Shown: piece by piece, positions 34,701 to 41,515 of the stretch
Position numbering within the stretch: position 1 is the stretch's first letter
Layout of the letters: each line of letters opens with the position of its first letter
Origin: Aphrophora alni
Lineage: Eukaryota > Arthropoda > Insecta > Hemiptera > Aphrophoridae
Reading direction: 5' to 3'
Assembly (NCBI GenBank): GCA_963513935.1
Contig: OY740769.1
Span: 108,665,762-108,729,761 of the forward strand
Length of the DNA: 64,000 bases
The notes under the pieces: model-generated
Seen by the model: only the letters and a program-made list of their open reading frames with translations
The model's database searches: none
What the model was told of the DNA's origin: nothing
Translations under genes and position numbers: made by a program

Positions 34701-36800
34701 TGATAGTTTTGAGGCCGCCAATGGAAAATTAGTTTTATATATGTCTCAGGTAGATATCGTGAAACTTGAAAGAGGGAGGAACTAAACAAATGTCAATGAT
34801 GGATTATTTGGATGAATAAATAAAATGCTTAGACTACATTACAAACAAAGACAAAACTGATAAGCATGTTTTTGGTTCCAAGTCACAATGTAAATAAAAT
34901 ATTTAACTAATATTTTATTAGTTAAATTAATTTTATTAGATGGACCTAAGGTAATTAAATATTTTAAAGACAAAACTCCTATTCCTTGCTCTTGATCCTA
35001 TTAAAAAATAAAATCATAAAATAAAATTTAAATATTTAAATATTAACAAATATGTACAAATAAAAATAAATTATTATGTTTGTAGTTTACAACACACATC
35101 AGTACATATCCACCTGCTCACTCACAATCGCCACACTCACAAATAACCTATCCACTCATACACCTACTCACACACATCCACCTACTCATTTGCACACAGT
35201 TATGTTTACATATACATTTTATTAATTTACATGTATTTTATTTTAGTCTTTTTTATTTGTTTTTGTCCTTTTTTTATATTTTTTATCTATTTCATTAAAG
35301 GTTAGGAAGGAAGGGAAAGGGTTTACAATTAAAAGTTTAAAATGCATCAAGCTCCACATCTTCGTCATTCATTTGTTCTATCGTAGTATTTTTTAGTTAT
35401 CCTACTTTGCATTTTTATTTTTTCTTGTTCAAATTTGATCTTGTTTAATTGGTACTGCTACAACAAAATGACTCTTTGTAATAATTGTGGAGTGCTTAAT
35501 TCTTTGGTATGTTCATCTTTAAAAATATCCATTACGTTTTTTTTTCTTTTATTTTTGATAATGAATTCTCCGAGTTGTGGGAGTTACAACCAGCTGTTTC
35601 TAACTCTCCACTCTCCACCAACTTTCCTTTTTAGAAGTAGGCACTTCTGAGTTTATTCCCACTAACACACTTCCTAGCACTTAACAAAAATTGCATTTCC
35701 TAAAATATAATAAATAATATAATTATTACTACTTTAATAATTTATTATATTTTAATACTATTAAACTAAGTACCTATTTATTTCTTTTTTAACATTTTTC
35801 TTTTCAGAATCATGTGGTTGGAATGAAGGGATTTTATAGCTGGAATACTGGTGTTTATTTATTTGGAGTACTTGTATTATATTTTTTATGTCGTGTTTGT
35901 TTTAGTTTCAATAAGAAAGGCTTTAAGTTTTTTACTGAACTTGTCAGTTATTATGAAATTGTGTTTAATGTTATAATAGTAACCACGTTAATTCTCTATT
36001 TGCATTTGTTATACTTAGCTGATGCACTGCTTGAAGATTTAGGAACAAATGGCCTAGAGGCATTTATTAATTTCAGAAACATTATACACATTCATGGATT
36101 GTTAAATATGTTTGCCTCTTTTTTGTTTGCAAATACAACATTGCGTTTACTAAGAGCTATTAGAATTGGACGCAATTATGAGACTTTTAAATACTTATTT
36201 TTCCTACCCATCCACTATCTATATATTATAATTTTGCCAGTAATTGTGATAGTTTTATTAATAGTTCACACAATATCTTTCCTTTCTAACATGCCACTAC
36301 AACCATCTTATAAATTACTAACAATGAGGAACATGTTTAAAATTTTAAACAACACTTCAATGTATCCAAGACACAAAATTTTGCCATTTTTTATATGTTT
36401 TATTACCATTATCCCTATGGGTTTGTACATGGTAATATTCAGTCATTATTATAGAGTAGCAAAGTTTTATAGACTGTCAACTACATCAAATTTTAATATA
36501 ATAACATTTGTTTATCAGCAGCTTAAATTAGCAATTCCATGGCTGATTCCATTTTTGAAAACTAAAAAAGCATTGTACTTAGAAAAAAAAAAGTCAGTAG
36601 TTTTCAAATATCGAGACAAATCTAGATTACGAGGTGGTTCAGAATCTTATAAAAACATTAAAGGATCACAATTAAATATAACTCAAAATTATAATTATTT
36701 AATCAATAGCTTAGACTTAATTTTAATTAAATTAAATGACTTGGAAAAGTCTTATTTTGAAGAAAATTCTAGTGACGAACAAACAACTTCCAAGAAATAA
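3738..36800 (+). CDS. Polycystin-1-like (PKD1-type) protein, 3' eight exons, partial at 5' end
   Basis: Joined exons: 3738-3921, 4014-4157, 7917-8119, 12467-12549, 16602-16691, 17624-17815, 28329-28564, 35808-36800 (stop TAA). All introns are GT-AG, phases agree at each junction, and the spliced frame (2125 nt) reads through to one stop, about 707 residues. Domain order: two membrane segments, a linker, one membrane segment, the polycystin/TOP domain (exons 3-7), then a bundle of about five membrane segments and a cytoplasmic tail. This is the C-terminal half of a PKD1-like protein; the family's PLAT/GAIN region would lie upstream of the window. Family knowledge: PKD1-type proteins sit in cilia or sensory membranes and pair with PKD2-type channels; that role here is inference. 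The frame is intact despite introns full of transposons, so the gene is probably functional. Confidence 0.88.
4014..4157 (+). CDS. PKD1-like gene 1, exon b (cytoplasmic linker)
   Basis: Acceptor ATTTAG, donor GTAAGT, phase 0 at both ends, 48 codons. It encodes a hydrophilic linker with a single cysteine and ends in PLSRLKIE. Polycystins have a basic linker here, between the last N-terminal membrane pair and the segment leading into the TOP domain. The intron before it is only 92 bp. Confidence 0.85.
4670..5110 (+). pseudogene. LINE ORF1 remnant (coiled coil plus RNA-binding domain)
   Basis: A heptad-like stretch (MKKIEILTMEIKCLTSQVAE) is followed, one frame on, by ILIHGLPQELNESTPDIVKM, a polar segment and VINLKKEQ. 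ORF1 proteins of L1-like or CR1-like LINEs have this layout: coiled coil, then ..I.GLP...EN....V, then a D.I..RLG-like segment. Stops and a frameshift break it, and no matching reverse transcriptase lies next to it. Confidence 0.5.
5237..7492. mobile_element. piggyBac-like element 1, non-autonomous
   Basis: Flanked by TTAA on both sides (5233-5236 and 7493-7496), the piggyBac target duplication. Ends read CCCTTAGCACACG on the left and, inverted, CCCTACCGGCACG on the right. The right 400 bp (about 7080-7490) match, inverted, the left part of element 2 (14760-15180), including the stretch around ATTTTTCTGTC and the ATATTATTTATAACG segment. No transposase of useful length; a 47-codon frame at 5902-6045 (MANPDDLGFDQFIDEIM) might be an N-terminal remnant, unproven. 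Confidence 0.75.
7917..8119 (+). CDS. PKD1-like gene 1, exon c (membrane segment into TOP domain)
   Basis: Acceptor GTTAAG, donor GTGAGT at 8120, enters in phase 0 and leaves in phase 2. It starts EMRHKQKVMRRW, a basic stretch, then a strong membrane segment (VVDFVVIFTFFLLLFSSIFSW) and the first part of the extracellular domain. This matches the S1-equivalent helix of the polycystin channel fold, basic on its cytoplasmic side. Confidence 0.84.
8555..9300 (+). pseudogene. Penelope-like element remnant with GIY-YIG domain
   Basis: The + strand reads, with frame changes, NKNFLDLTIT, then KIYRKPNQTN, then HHPYNQKIAVYDSFISKAFN and a NGYDHTLIDNII stretch. These are the conserved post-reverse-transcriptase segments of Penelope-like elements (FLDL.I, YRKPT.TD, S.HP..HK, NGY). 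The second frame (9005-9298) holds GIYKISCNNCSKHYIRQTFK and KFKEHI, a GIY-YIG endonuclease core where the usual YIGQT glycine is changed to arginine. A frameshift near 8720 and stops near 8985 break it. The reverse transcriptase core is absent. Confidence 0.75.
9428..9600. repeat. Dispersed repeat (matches 27423-27600)
   Basis: Begins GTCCATAAAGTCCC and includes two G/C runs (CCCCCAAAATGGGG and GTTTGGGGG). A diverged copy in the same orientation starts GTCCCCAAAGTCCC at about 27425 and has the same runs. No coding potential. Confidence 0.5.
9628..10009. mobile_element. Inverted-repeat (MITE-like) element with 89-bp arms
   Basis: Left arm 9628-9716 and right arm 9921-10009 are inverted copies with few mismatches; both carry the TGGTTTGCGCC/GGCGCAAACCA and CAATCGAATTGTGAA segments. 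Outer ends read TTAAAGGTCTTTT. About 200 bp of unique spacer. The family cannot be told from the ends. Confidence 0.65.
10115..10241. repeat. Long hairpin, about 51-bp arms with 25-base loop
   Basis: Left arm 10115-10165 and right arm 10191-10241 are near-perfect inverted copies, e.g. AAAACAAGATTTATTTCC and GGAAATAAATCTTGTTTT. A short reading frame across it (10097-10327) is a by-product of the palindrome. It could be a MITE core or the source of a double-stranded small-RNA precursor. Confidence 0.7.
10840..11160 (+). pseudogene. LINE reverse transcriptase C-terminal remnant
   Basis: A 104-codon frame (10844-11158) reads ILTVTHLYLYEVVKYTVNK, then SKRHDVHSYNIYNNRAIDY. The pattern LT..SLY.YE...YV..N ... 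HDIHSYNTRN......P is common just after the reverse transcriptase of several insect LINE clades. The usual NTRN is NIYN here. Nothing upstream of the frame is recognisable, so the copy is 5' truncated. Confidence 0.6.
12467..12549 (+). CDS. PKD1-like gene 1, exon d (TOP domain start)
   Basis: Acceptor TTCCAG, donor GTAAGT at 12550, phase 2 in and phase 1 out. The short exon encodes EFHEYLYETLATAIFTPTWY and seven further residues. Polycystins have a similar F..YL...L...IF...WY stretch at the start of the TOP domain. It was too short to stand out as an open frame and was placed by splice phase and family pattern. Confidence 0.84.
12938..13110. repeat. Dispersed repeat, copy 2 (matches 1717-1900)
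   Basis: Direct, diverged copy of the repeat at 1717-1900. No open frame is conserved between the two. Confidence 0.5.
13215..14560 (-). repeat. 1.3-kb repeat family, copy 1
   Basis: On the - strand it carries the family core: AATTG near 13310, TGGCGCCC at about 13290, ATGCTGAGCA, then a T-rich end that here is a long homopolymer (poly(A) on the + strand at 13217-13243). Its distal part, around CATCATTATTTATTTA and GTTTGGAAATCTA (14430-14465), matches copy 2 near 26665-26690. No coding frame. Confidence 0.65.
14739..16417. mobile_element. piggyBac-like element 2, non-autonomous
   Basis: TTAA on both sides (14735-14738 and 16418-16421). Ends: CCCTATAACTGATGATGG on the left and, inverted, CCCTGGCCTTGAGCATG on the right. 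Inverted relative to element 3: its right part (16085-16400) matches 21290-21620 in reverse, and its left part (14860-14980) matches about 22750-22870 in reverse. No transposase frame. Confidence 0.75.
16602..16691 (+). CDS. PKD1-like gene 1, exon e (TOP domain, RxRQxR motif)
   Basis: Acceptor TGTACAG, donor GTAATT at 16692, phase 1 in and out. It encodes SRLIGALRVRQQRVQE, matching the polycystin signature (G.PR.RQLRV) just before the disulfide finger. It lies between two inverted piggyBac-like elements. Confidence 0.86.
16692..17623 (+). other. Intron between exons e and f
   Basis: Mostly filled by a 5' fragment of a Tigger-like element (16834-17525); the rest is short AT-rich flanks. Confidence 0.65.
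16834..17525 (+). mobile_element. Tigger-like element, 5' fragment with transposase N-terminus
   Basis: Starts TA then CAGTATAGTATCAATCATCC, a pogo/Tigger-type end. An ATG at 17397 opens MSSKHKRIILNFTTKL, followed one frame on by ASGSSVAR, a stop, and FGV. Tigger and Jerky-type transposases begin with such a helix-turn-helix domain (K.K...L....K...I.....G.S...VAR.FGV). The copy breaks off before the catalytic domain, and no right end was found. Confidence 0.6.
17624..17815 (+). CDS. PKD1-like gene 1, exon f (TOP domain disulfide finger)
   Basis: Acceptor GTTTAG, donor GTACGT at 17816, phase 1 in and out. It encodes GSCSIHPYFQSSIIDCYS followed by EDTKTYSDSW. The two cysteines (codons 17629-17631 and 17668-17670) are 13 residues apart, the spacing of the PKD2 TOP-domain disulfide (Cys331-Cys344, family knowledge). 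It ends in a further SIDCYG, so a third cysteine is present. Confidence 0.88.
19080..19495 (+). pseudogene. LINE RNase H domain remnant
   Basis: In shifting frames the + strand reads YKDKSQNTNGAGAEF, then SLGIYTTVFQTEVKEYDKFI. This follows the LINE RNase H pattern (YTDGSK...GAG......SLG..TTVFQAE..AI). The first aspartate-bearing motif is altered (YKDKS), and stops occur, so it is inactive. Confidence 0.55.
19515..20510 (-). pseudogene. 5'-truncated LINE, reverse transcriptase end and 3' tail
   Basis: Read leftwards: NYLLIEVENVKFWVRR, a frameshift, GPTVDSNLNWSTHIDILSTR, then RTAYYGLVYCYMQHVIVVWG, the LINE thumb pattern (VKFLG...D..L.W..HI...; Y..L......Y....WG). Further left are NNIPKRLKII and NESNFYSINEFI, the usual C-terminal end (FK..L...L....FYS..EF). 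The tail ends in ATTT repeats at about 19510-19545, a simple-repeat 3' tail on the - strand. Confidence 0.7.
21259..22997. mobile_element. piggyBac-like element 3, non-autonomous
   Basis: TTAA at 21255-21258 and 22998-23001. Left end CCCTTGATTTGGCACATG. The right end reads GCCACTACGAGAG before TTAA, and the stretch CGTCATCGACTCAAAATGAG before it parallels CGTTGAGAATCGACCCGAAATG at the end of element 1. Inverted with respect to element 2. The right terminus has lost the CCC of the consensus end. No transposase frame. Confidence 0.7.
24000..25290 (+). repeat. 1.3-kb repeat family, copy 3
   Basis: Shows TAATAAAT near 25078, an AATTTCAG, then AAGTACCTCTTAAAAAGAAC, AAATTGGTAAGC, CCTGGCGCTTATAAAG and CTGAGCA. 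It contains a (TA)n run at about 24680-24722. The left boundary is approximate. It faces copy 2 tail to tail, 150 bp away. Confidence 0.6.
25440..26770 (-). repeat. 1.3-kb repeat family, copy 2
   Basis: On the - strand: AAATTGGTAAGCGAAAGC, CCTGGCGCCCATAAATGCTG, and upstream the ATAGGATG segment shared with copies 1 and 6. At its far end (26740-26760) the - strand has a purine run GGGGAGGGGG, similar to GGGAGGGGG at about 50630 near copy 5. A (GTCC)n run lies at 26034-26049. Confidence 0.65.
26850..27320. other. GC-rich unassigned stretch beside repeat copy 2
   Basis: Clearly richer in G and C than its neighbours (e.g. GGTGGTCCGCGG, GGTCCCGATCGCG, GGCCGAACGGCCC). A hairpin lies at 27142-27178 (AAACCCAA ... 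TTGGGTTT, with GGGCCG/CGGCCC inside). No open frame. A similarly GC-rich stretch lies at 50390-50480 beside copy 5, so both may be internal parts of the repeat's parent element. Confidence 0.4.
27423..27600. repeat. Dispersed repeat (matches 9428-9600)
   Basis: Diverged direct copy of the stretch at 9428-9600, recognisable by GTCCCCAAAGTCCC and the paired C and G runs at about 27535-27560. Confidence 0.5.
28329..28564 (+). CDS. PKD1-like gene 1, exon g (TOP domain end)
   Basis: Acceptor TTGACAG, donor GTATGA at 28565, phase 1 in and phase 0 out. It encodes YDGGGYITALSRNMEYF, then TWLDGYSRVIFVELTFYN and PNGGVIASFQ. This is the most recognisable polycystin stretch: GGGY...L, WLD..TR..FVE..LYN.N and the (T)GG....W/F. 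segment before the first helix of the channel bundle. The preceding intron is about 10.5 kb. Confidence 0.92.
31320..31723 (+). pseudogene. LINE gag-like ORF1 with zinc knuckles (I/Jockey type)
   Basis: The frame at 31400-31723 holds GYQKVVFRADVLNPRLCFKC, then QGFGHTISNH, a CCHC knuckle, and later KCPNCDGDHPPC. I/Jockey-type LINE gag proteins have the same layout: G......V..Y.PNPLRC..CQ.FGH, two or three knuckles, and KC.NC.G.H. Upstream (31320-31400) the frame is shifted. It belongs with the endonuclease (31780-32400) and RNase H (33430-34010) fragments that follow. Confidence 0.72.
31731..31775. repeat. (TA)n microsatellite
   Basis: Uninterrupted TA dinucleotides between the gag-like and endonuclease fragments of the LINE. 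Confidence 0.93.
31780..32400 (+). pseudogene. LINE apurinic-type endonuclease fragment
   Basis: Reads VIQWNINGMKS at the start and, in 32094-32303, YLPPNYRFVEVELIDLMRQL and FLFMGDFYANNNTWRS. APE-type LINE endonucleases have the same motifs: QWN..G, Y.PP, .GDFN.H...W. The catalytic-loop asparagine after GDF is tyrosine here. A later TTVDLSFYSP is the conserved TIDL....S stretch. Stops and frameshifts show decay. The sequence stops where the DNA element at about 32405 begins. Confidence 0.68.
32405..33295. mobile_element. piggyBac-like element with subterminal GGATATATCCGC repeats
   Basis: The right end reads TCCGAGAAGGG and abuts TTAA (33296-33299), as in the other piggyBac-like elements here. 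The motif GCGGATATATCCGCYNNCCGTCCG, whole or in part, occurs at about 32596, 32640, 33183, 33222 and 33264, so near both ends. The left end (near CGGACGGCGC, 32432) lacks a clear TTAA and may be truncated. A short frame at 32620 is a by-product. It sits between the endonuclease and RNase H parts of a LINE. Confidence 0.55.
33430..34010 (+). pseudogene. LINE RNase H domain fragment
   Basis: Reads IIIFTDGSKLDNKVCCTYFS, then LPLVSNIFSATLFTILKGL, YLLYFDSKTALQAI and, further on, FCWVPGHVEYMENQN. These are the RNase H motifs of I-type LINEs: TDGSK, (S).F.AEL.AI, DS.SAL.A, WVPGH.GI.GNE.AD. The glutamate of the second motif appears as threonine (SATLF). Frame changes near 33640 and 33720. The reverse transcriptase expected before it is missing. 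Confidence 0.7.
35808..36800 (+). CDS. PKD1-like gene 1, terminal exon (channel-like membrane bundle and tail)
   Basis: Acceptor TTTTCAG, phase 0, stop TAA at 36798-36800, 330 codons. It starts NHVVGMKGFYSW and holds about five hydrophobic segments, roughly codons 12-34, 45-70, 90-110, 130-155 and 187-210. A short loop stands where a pore would be, with no PKD2-like selectivity filter, as is usual for PKD1-type members. The basic tail carries SRLRGG at 36624-36638 and ends in a helical segment with LDLILIKLNDLE. Both tail motifs recur in gene 2, whose last exon starts at nearly the same place. Confidence 0.88.
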   Translation, partial: NHVVGMKGFYSWNTGVYLFGVLVLYFLCRVCFSFNKKGFKFFTELVSYYEIVFNVIIVTTLILYLHLLYLADALLEDLGTNGLEAFINFRNIIHIHGLLNMFASFLFANTTLRLLRAIRIGRNYETFKYLFFLPIHYLYIIILPVIVIVLLIVHTISFLSNMPLQPSYKLLTMRNMFKILNNTSMYPRHKILPFFICFITIIPMGLYMVIFSHYYRVAKFYRLSTTSNFNIITFVYQQLKLAIPWLIPFLKTKKALYLEKKKSVVFKYRDKSRLRGGSESYKNIKGSQLNITQNYNYLINSLDLILIKLNDLEKSYFEENSSDEQTTSKK

Positions 36801-37142
36801 CAATACATGACATTTACATTTAATAATTTTACAGTAAAATTATAAATTTGAAGTTGTAAACAATAATTGAAAAGAGCATTATAAATTAACCATATATATA
36901 TATACATATTTTTTAAATGTTTAAAAGTGAAAATTAATTTTTGATTATAGATTATATCCCTTTAGTATTATAGAATCATGACAAGTAATTACACTTATAG
37001 ACTTATTCTATTTAAGATTTTATTATTTATATATCTTATCTAATGTTTGATAAATTTTTACATAATTTCTGTTCTGTATATATTGTTAAGTTGTATTATT
37101 ATTTAAATGTATTTTTATTTGTTCCATTGTTACAAAAATAAA
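36801..37142 (+). other. 3' untranslated region of gene 1 with AATAAA signal
   Basis: AT-rich non-coding stretch after the stop codon. AATAAA at 37137-37142 is the most likely polyadenylation signal; the exact cleavage site is not visible. A short (TA)n run lies at about 36892-36905. Confidence 0.55.
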
Positions 37143-38279
37143 TATCCAACTTTGTGAAAATTAATTTTTAATAAGTTATTAACTGTACTTTTAACATTTT
37201 TCCTATGTTGATTTTAAAATAATTTACCAGATTTCTTCTTCTTCTTTTATTTCCATAGTTATTTGACAGTAATAGTTTTACTTGACGTACGAGTATAGTA
37301 TCTAACTTGTCCCTTCCTAACTTAATCCATAAGCATAAAAGCAACAATTTTTTGTTTTATTATGCTATTATTGGTTAGATAGAAAAAAATTCGAACACAA
37401 GGTCTCACAAAAATTATGTTTACTTAATCAGATCTGTTTCAACGACACAAAGTCGCCATCCTCAGTGATACATGAGCTACAATAATTAAATTATAACTAT
37501 TATTGGTTATATGCCAAGTTAATAAAGCTAGATTTCATTAAAGATAAAACAACTTAGTAGTTGAACATATTTGAATAATTTTATTAGGAGAATTGATTAT
37601 TTTAATAGTTTTCTATTAAATTGAAAGAAATGTATATTTGATTTTAAGTTCAACTTACTCACTAATACGAAGTTTAAATACTTGAAACTAAACTTACAAA
37701 TGAATTCTGGTCTCTACTCGTTAATTATTAAATACACATTATTATTTTACCACATATAAATTAGTAGAGGGAAACTTAAATGATGAGTCAAAAAATCATT
37801 GTCGAGTTTGAGTTTTTACAGATATATCCGTTTTGAAGTTTCTGAGTCCAAAAAAGTAGTTATTGGAATGATATCTGTCATATGTGTAGTGTTATACAGC
37901 ACAAACTGGTGGACTGATTTTAATCCATGTGGTATATGGGTATATTTTGGTTTATTTATTTTATTTTTGGTACGAAATAGACATTAATAGATGTTTAAAT
38001 AACGTAGCAAGATTACTATGAAATTCATTCTAAATTTATTTTAAATCATAGTGAGTGAACAATGATAGAGAGTACTATTATATAATTTATTCCCCTAAGG
38101 TCATCTTCGTCTGTTTCATCGCTATCATTTCCATTGTTTATAATAAAACTCTATTGTATCAATTAAAGGTTCTCTTGATAAATATTTTTCTTCGATTTCA
38201 TGAACATGTCTACATTTTGGTTCCCATACGTTGTTAGTTACACTATTATTTAACATAAGTTGATCTTGTGATACTAAAT
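37143..38279. other. Intergenic, mostly unassigned, with hammerhead-like motif
   Basis: AT-rich, no gene. The only notable item is a hammerhead-like motif on the - strand at 37436-37465. Short frames at 37799 and 38055 look accidental. Confidence 0.5.
37436..37465 (-). ncRNA. Candidate hammerhead ribozyme core (Penelope-type terminal repeat)
   Basis: Read leftwards: CTGAGGA (37465-37459), a stem-loop TGGCGAC/TTTGT/GTCGTT, then GAAAC ending at 37436. This fits the hammerhead core CUGANGA - stem II - GAAA. Penelope-like elements are known to carry such motifs in their terminal repeats. No Penelope coding sequence adjoins it, and stems I and III were not fully resolved. Confidence 0.4.
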
Positions 38280-39005
38280 TTATTTTTTCCTCTACAAAGT
38301 AAGAGCGTCATTTAACTTAAAAGTAATGTTTTTCTTGGCGACATATTCTTTAACATCAGTCCAAATCATTTTGATGGGATTTAATCTCGGTGAATAAGGA
38401 TGTAGTTTTAAAACAGAGTGACCTTCATCTGCTAAAATTGTGTCAATTTTATAAGTTTTTGTGTGGGATTTGTGTAATGTTACTTGCCAGTAGAATTCTG
38501 GTTAACACATATCAGCAGTGAACAGTATTTCATTTTTTGGAGTCATTCTATCATGTCTGTTTTATGAGAGGAAGACGTAGGTGCACGATTTAATTGCATA
38601 ATATTATAAGACGCATTATCTACAACAATAACAGAATTTGGAGGAAGATTTGGAAATAATGTTTGTTTTAACCAATTTTGTTCATATTGTTATGATAATC
38701 TCCTGTTTTTTGACACGATTTAAATTAACAAGGGCATTTTTTACAAATCCAGTTTCTTTACCGGCTTGTACAATAACAGCTCGTTGTCCCTTAGATATAA
38801 GGGGGAAAAGAAGCCTATTAGAACCATCACTCCAAGATAGAGGTTTTGTATGACTGGCATGAATATAAGTCTTGTCCATGTAAATAAATAGGTCGTTTTT
38901 GTTCTCTGTAATGTTTTATCGCTCTTAGATATTTTAGAGTCATATCTCAATTTTCCGATTTTCAACTGTTTTTTTCCCCACTTAAAACCTAAATCACTTA
39001 TTATC
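38280..39005 (-). pseudogene. Tc1/mariner-superfamily (DDE_3-type) transposase remnant
   Basis: Read leftwards: MDKTYIHASHTKPLSWSD, then KGQRAVIVQAGKETGF, then (frameshift) NLPPNSVIVVDNASYN and HPYSPRLNPIKMIWTDVK. This matches a family found in many insects: YLDETW.H..H...W.., KG.R.I..HAG...GF, LPPNSVIV.DNA.YH, LPPYHP.LNPIE.IW. The first and second acidic residues remain (D in MDK, D in VVDN), but the third (NPIE) is lysine. It is broken by an internal stop and a frameshift, so it is dead. Its ends were not found. Confidence 0.75.
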
Positions 39006-39462
39006 ATTTTTAGTGACCAAATACTACCCTAAAAATTATGTTTTTTTCCCCCTTTAATTCTCTTGACAAAGACTTATAGTAACACATTCGCCATGGTTTA
39101 AATGAACATTGTATATTATATTGGGAATTACACAATGAGCTAGCCTATACTTCTTGTGAATAAAGCAAAAGTCAGAGTATCATCATTAAAGGCAGGTGGG
39201 GGTTAAGCCCCACCAATATTTCAAAGAAAAGAGAAAAATAATATTTTTTTGCAAAAGAGAAAATTAATAAATTACTTTTATAGGTGTATTGTATTAGAAA
39301 AAAAAACTTTTATAGTAAGTGCTAGATTCAGTCTGCCCTTTATTAGACCAGTGTGACATGAATTTTGTTTCAATGACTGTTTCTGCGAGTACAGTTTTCT
39401 GGTGAGGTAATGGCATTGTATACATGTGTTAATTGTTCAGTGAGTTAATTTGATATTTATTG

Positions 39463-39688
39463 TTTTGTTATTCAATAAACATTACCATTATTTTAATTAC
39501 CACAATCAGTCAAATAGATAGTTTGTTTAAAACACCATTTTCCTCCTTAACTATATATAGAGAAATTAATAATATTTTGTTATTCGGGTATTCAATAACT
39601 TTTACCGTTATTGTAACTCGGACAATGACTCAAGTATATAGCTTCTTATAAACACCATTTTTTCTTCCTTAACTATGAGAGAGAAAAG
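39463..39688. repeat. Two-copy tandem repeat, about 112 bp
   Basis: Copies 39463-39572 and 39573-39688 both run from TTTTGTTATTC through CAATAAC/A, ACACCATTTT and CCTTAACTAT to GAGA. Diverged by substitutions and small insertions. Confidence 0.65.
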
Positions 39689-40141
39689 AAAATGAGGTCA
39701 AAACACTAAACTACACTTAGCCTAAAGATTTTAAATTTTCGCAAATTTACAATAAAAAAAAAAGGAATTTTGCCCGGAATGGTTTTATAAAAAAGAATGG
39801 CTTACCCCAAGCATTCAGAAACATAGTTTATTTTGGTTTTACAGTTTATGTTTTGGTCATGATGATGGTGAGACTATTTGGACACAAAAATCAACTTACA
39901 GGACCTTTAAATGTTTAATTAATCAAGAAAATAAATAAAGATTAATATAAATTAATAATGTTCTCAGAATCTACAGAAGATATTTGAAATGTTTAAACAA
40001 ACCAATTAAAAAACCACTTTCAAGTACTGTACTCTACAGCCATATGACTAAACTACACTTAAACTAACCTACAAATATATTTATCACCTGCACAAATACT
40101 TAGAAACAATAGATATTCTAGTCTTCACTTCACTCCACTCA

Positions 40142-40552
40142 AGGCAACACACACACAACACAGAGGTCATTCTGGACTTGGCTCTCGTTAAGGGACTAAC
40201 TGTGGCGCCACGTATGCACATAGATAGAGATCTGAACTCGGACCACTATCCTGTCATTATGGCTGTTGCAGTTGCAGTAAATCCCATAACGAAGGAACCT
40301 AGACGGGTATTGAACTACAGACTCGCTAATTGGGATTATTTCCGCCAGCAGTTAGATAGTCTCCTATCCGAAGTCTTGGATGTTGGAACACCTCATGATG
40401 TAAAAACTGCCATCTCTCTACTGACAACGGCAATACAAACTGCGACGGAGGCTGCAGTACCAATCAAATGTCAGCCCTGGCATCACACTTACATTCCAAA
40501 ACACATACTTCAGCTGATTAAGCATCGCAATTGTAAGCATTGTAACACATAA
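40142..40552 (+). pseudogene. Jockey-type LINE, end of endonuclease domain
   Basis: Open frame with NTEVILDLALVKGLTVA, DLNSDHYPVI and NYRLANWDYFRQQL, ending ILQLIKHRN. Jockey-type endonucleases end with S.LD.A..KG, DL.SDH.P, and then (F).A.W..F. The frame stops shortly after LIKHRN, where the sequence would normally continue RLRR; such a stretch (RLRRAFQ) appears at about 44690. The element therefore seems to be split by a 4.1-kb insertion. Confidence 0.75.
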
Positions 40553-41116
40553 AAAAGGTTAATTTGAATTAAATATTTACTATAGCGGGAAATCGTATTG
40601 AATAGAAGGGAATAGGACGTGAGTCAAAAATGTGACTTATGTCTTTTAAAGTTAAAACAAAGTAAATTCAATTAATATAGATTTCCAAACACAAGTAAAT
40701 AAGGTAATTATATAGCAGAGCTGCCTCACTTCAAAATCAATTTTTAAAGGTTTTATTCGTCAAATAAATGTTGGAAAAATATTTTACTATTGAAAAAAAG
40801 TGTCGGAAAGATGATTACATAACATAATTTCACAAGATTACACAAGAAAATCTTAATCAGAGTCAAATTCTGCTGCAAATTCAGTAGATGAGGAATTTAT
40901 TGAATTTAAATGTATTTAAGGATAAAATAAAGCAAAAGCTTAAAGTTTCAAATATTTATTAGTATAAATGAGCTACAATTGTTTCGCCTTGCGGCATCGA
41001 CGGGCTACTGATATTTTACAGGTATAGACAACTATTCAAAACATAAGTACAGGAAATGTTTTTCTACTAAATGTAATCGTAAAGTTGCATTTTATTGTAC
41101 AAAAAATCTAGGGAAA

Positions 41117-41515
41117 ATGTTGGTTAATAATAAAGATAAAAAAGAAATGTTAGAAAATAGTGGAGTTTATAAAATATCTTGTCAAGATTGTGACTCTGAG
41201 TACATAGGTCAAACAGGTAGATCTATAAAAGTTAGAATTAAAGAACATGTAAATAGCTGGAAACATGGCTACAGAAACTCTAACTTTGCTAACCACCTTT
41301 TGGACTCGGGTCATAGTTTTGATCCGAAATTGAATGTTAAACTCTTACATATAGAAAATAAAAGCAATAGATTAAATAATTTAGAATGTTTAGAAATAAA
41401 TAGATCTATTTCACTTAGGCCTATTCTCAAACTAAATGACCAAATTGTATTAAATTCGTCACCTCTTCTAAAACCCATCCGTACCATAGTTCATCAACCT
41501 TTATCTACCTGCTAG
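41117..41515 (+). CDS. GIY-YIG endonuclease of Penelope-like type, 132 codons from first ATG
   Basis: Intact frame. Motifs: SGVYKISCQDC (GIY), SEYIGQTGRSIKVRIKEH (YIG plus the conserved R and H region), then SNFANHLLDSGH and LNNLECLEI, whose glutamate is a candidate metal ligand. This is the C-terminal endonuclease of Penelope-like elements; the Cys pair after GVY and the NH..... .GH segment are typical. The frame stays open upstream to about 41009, so translation might start earlier or at the ATG used here. No reverse transcriptase precedes it. Expected activity, by family: single-strand DNA nicking at insertion. Confidence 0.78.
   Translation: MLVNNKDKKEMLENSGVYKISCQDCDSEYIGQTGRSIKVRIKEHVNSWKHGYRNSNFANHLLDSGHSFDPKLNVKLLHIENKSNRLNNLECLEINRSISLRPILKLNDQIVLNSSPLLKPIRTIVHQPLSTC

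Larger units (their letters stand above)
28565..35807 (+). other. Intron between exons g and terminal exon
   Basis: Bases 28565-31300 hold no recognised gene; a GT-rich run lies at 29517-29545 and a poly(T) at about 30181-30193. A LINE (31320-34010) with an inserted DNA element (32405-33295) follows. Bases 34010-35807 show no gene; 35090-35200 is a degenerate minisatellite around CCACCTACTCAC. Confidence 0.65.

Noticed and set aside
39195..39214. GC hairpin GGTGGGG/CCCCACC resembling a bacterial terminator
   Set aside because: The setting is eukaryotic and no gene ends here; no meaning could be assigned.
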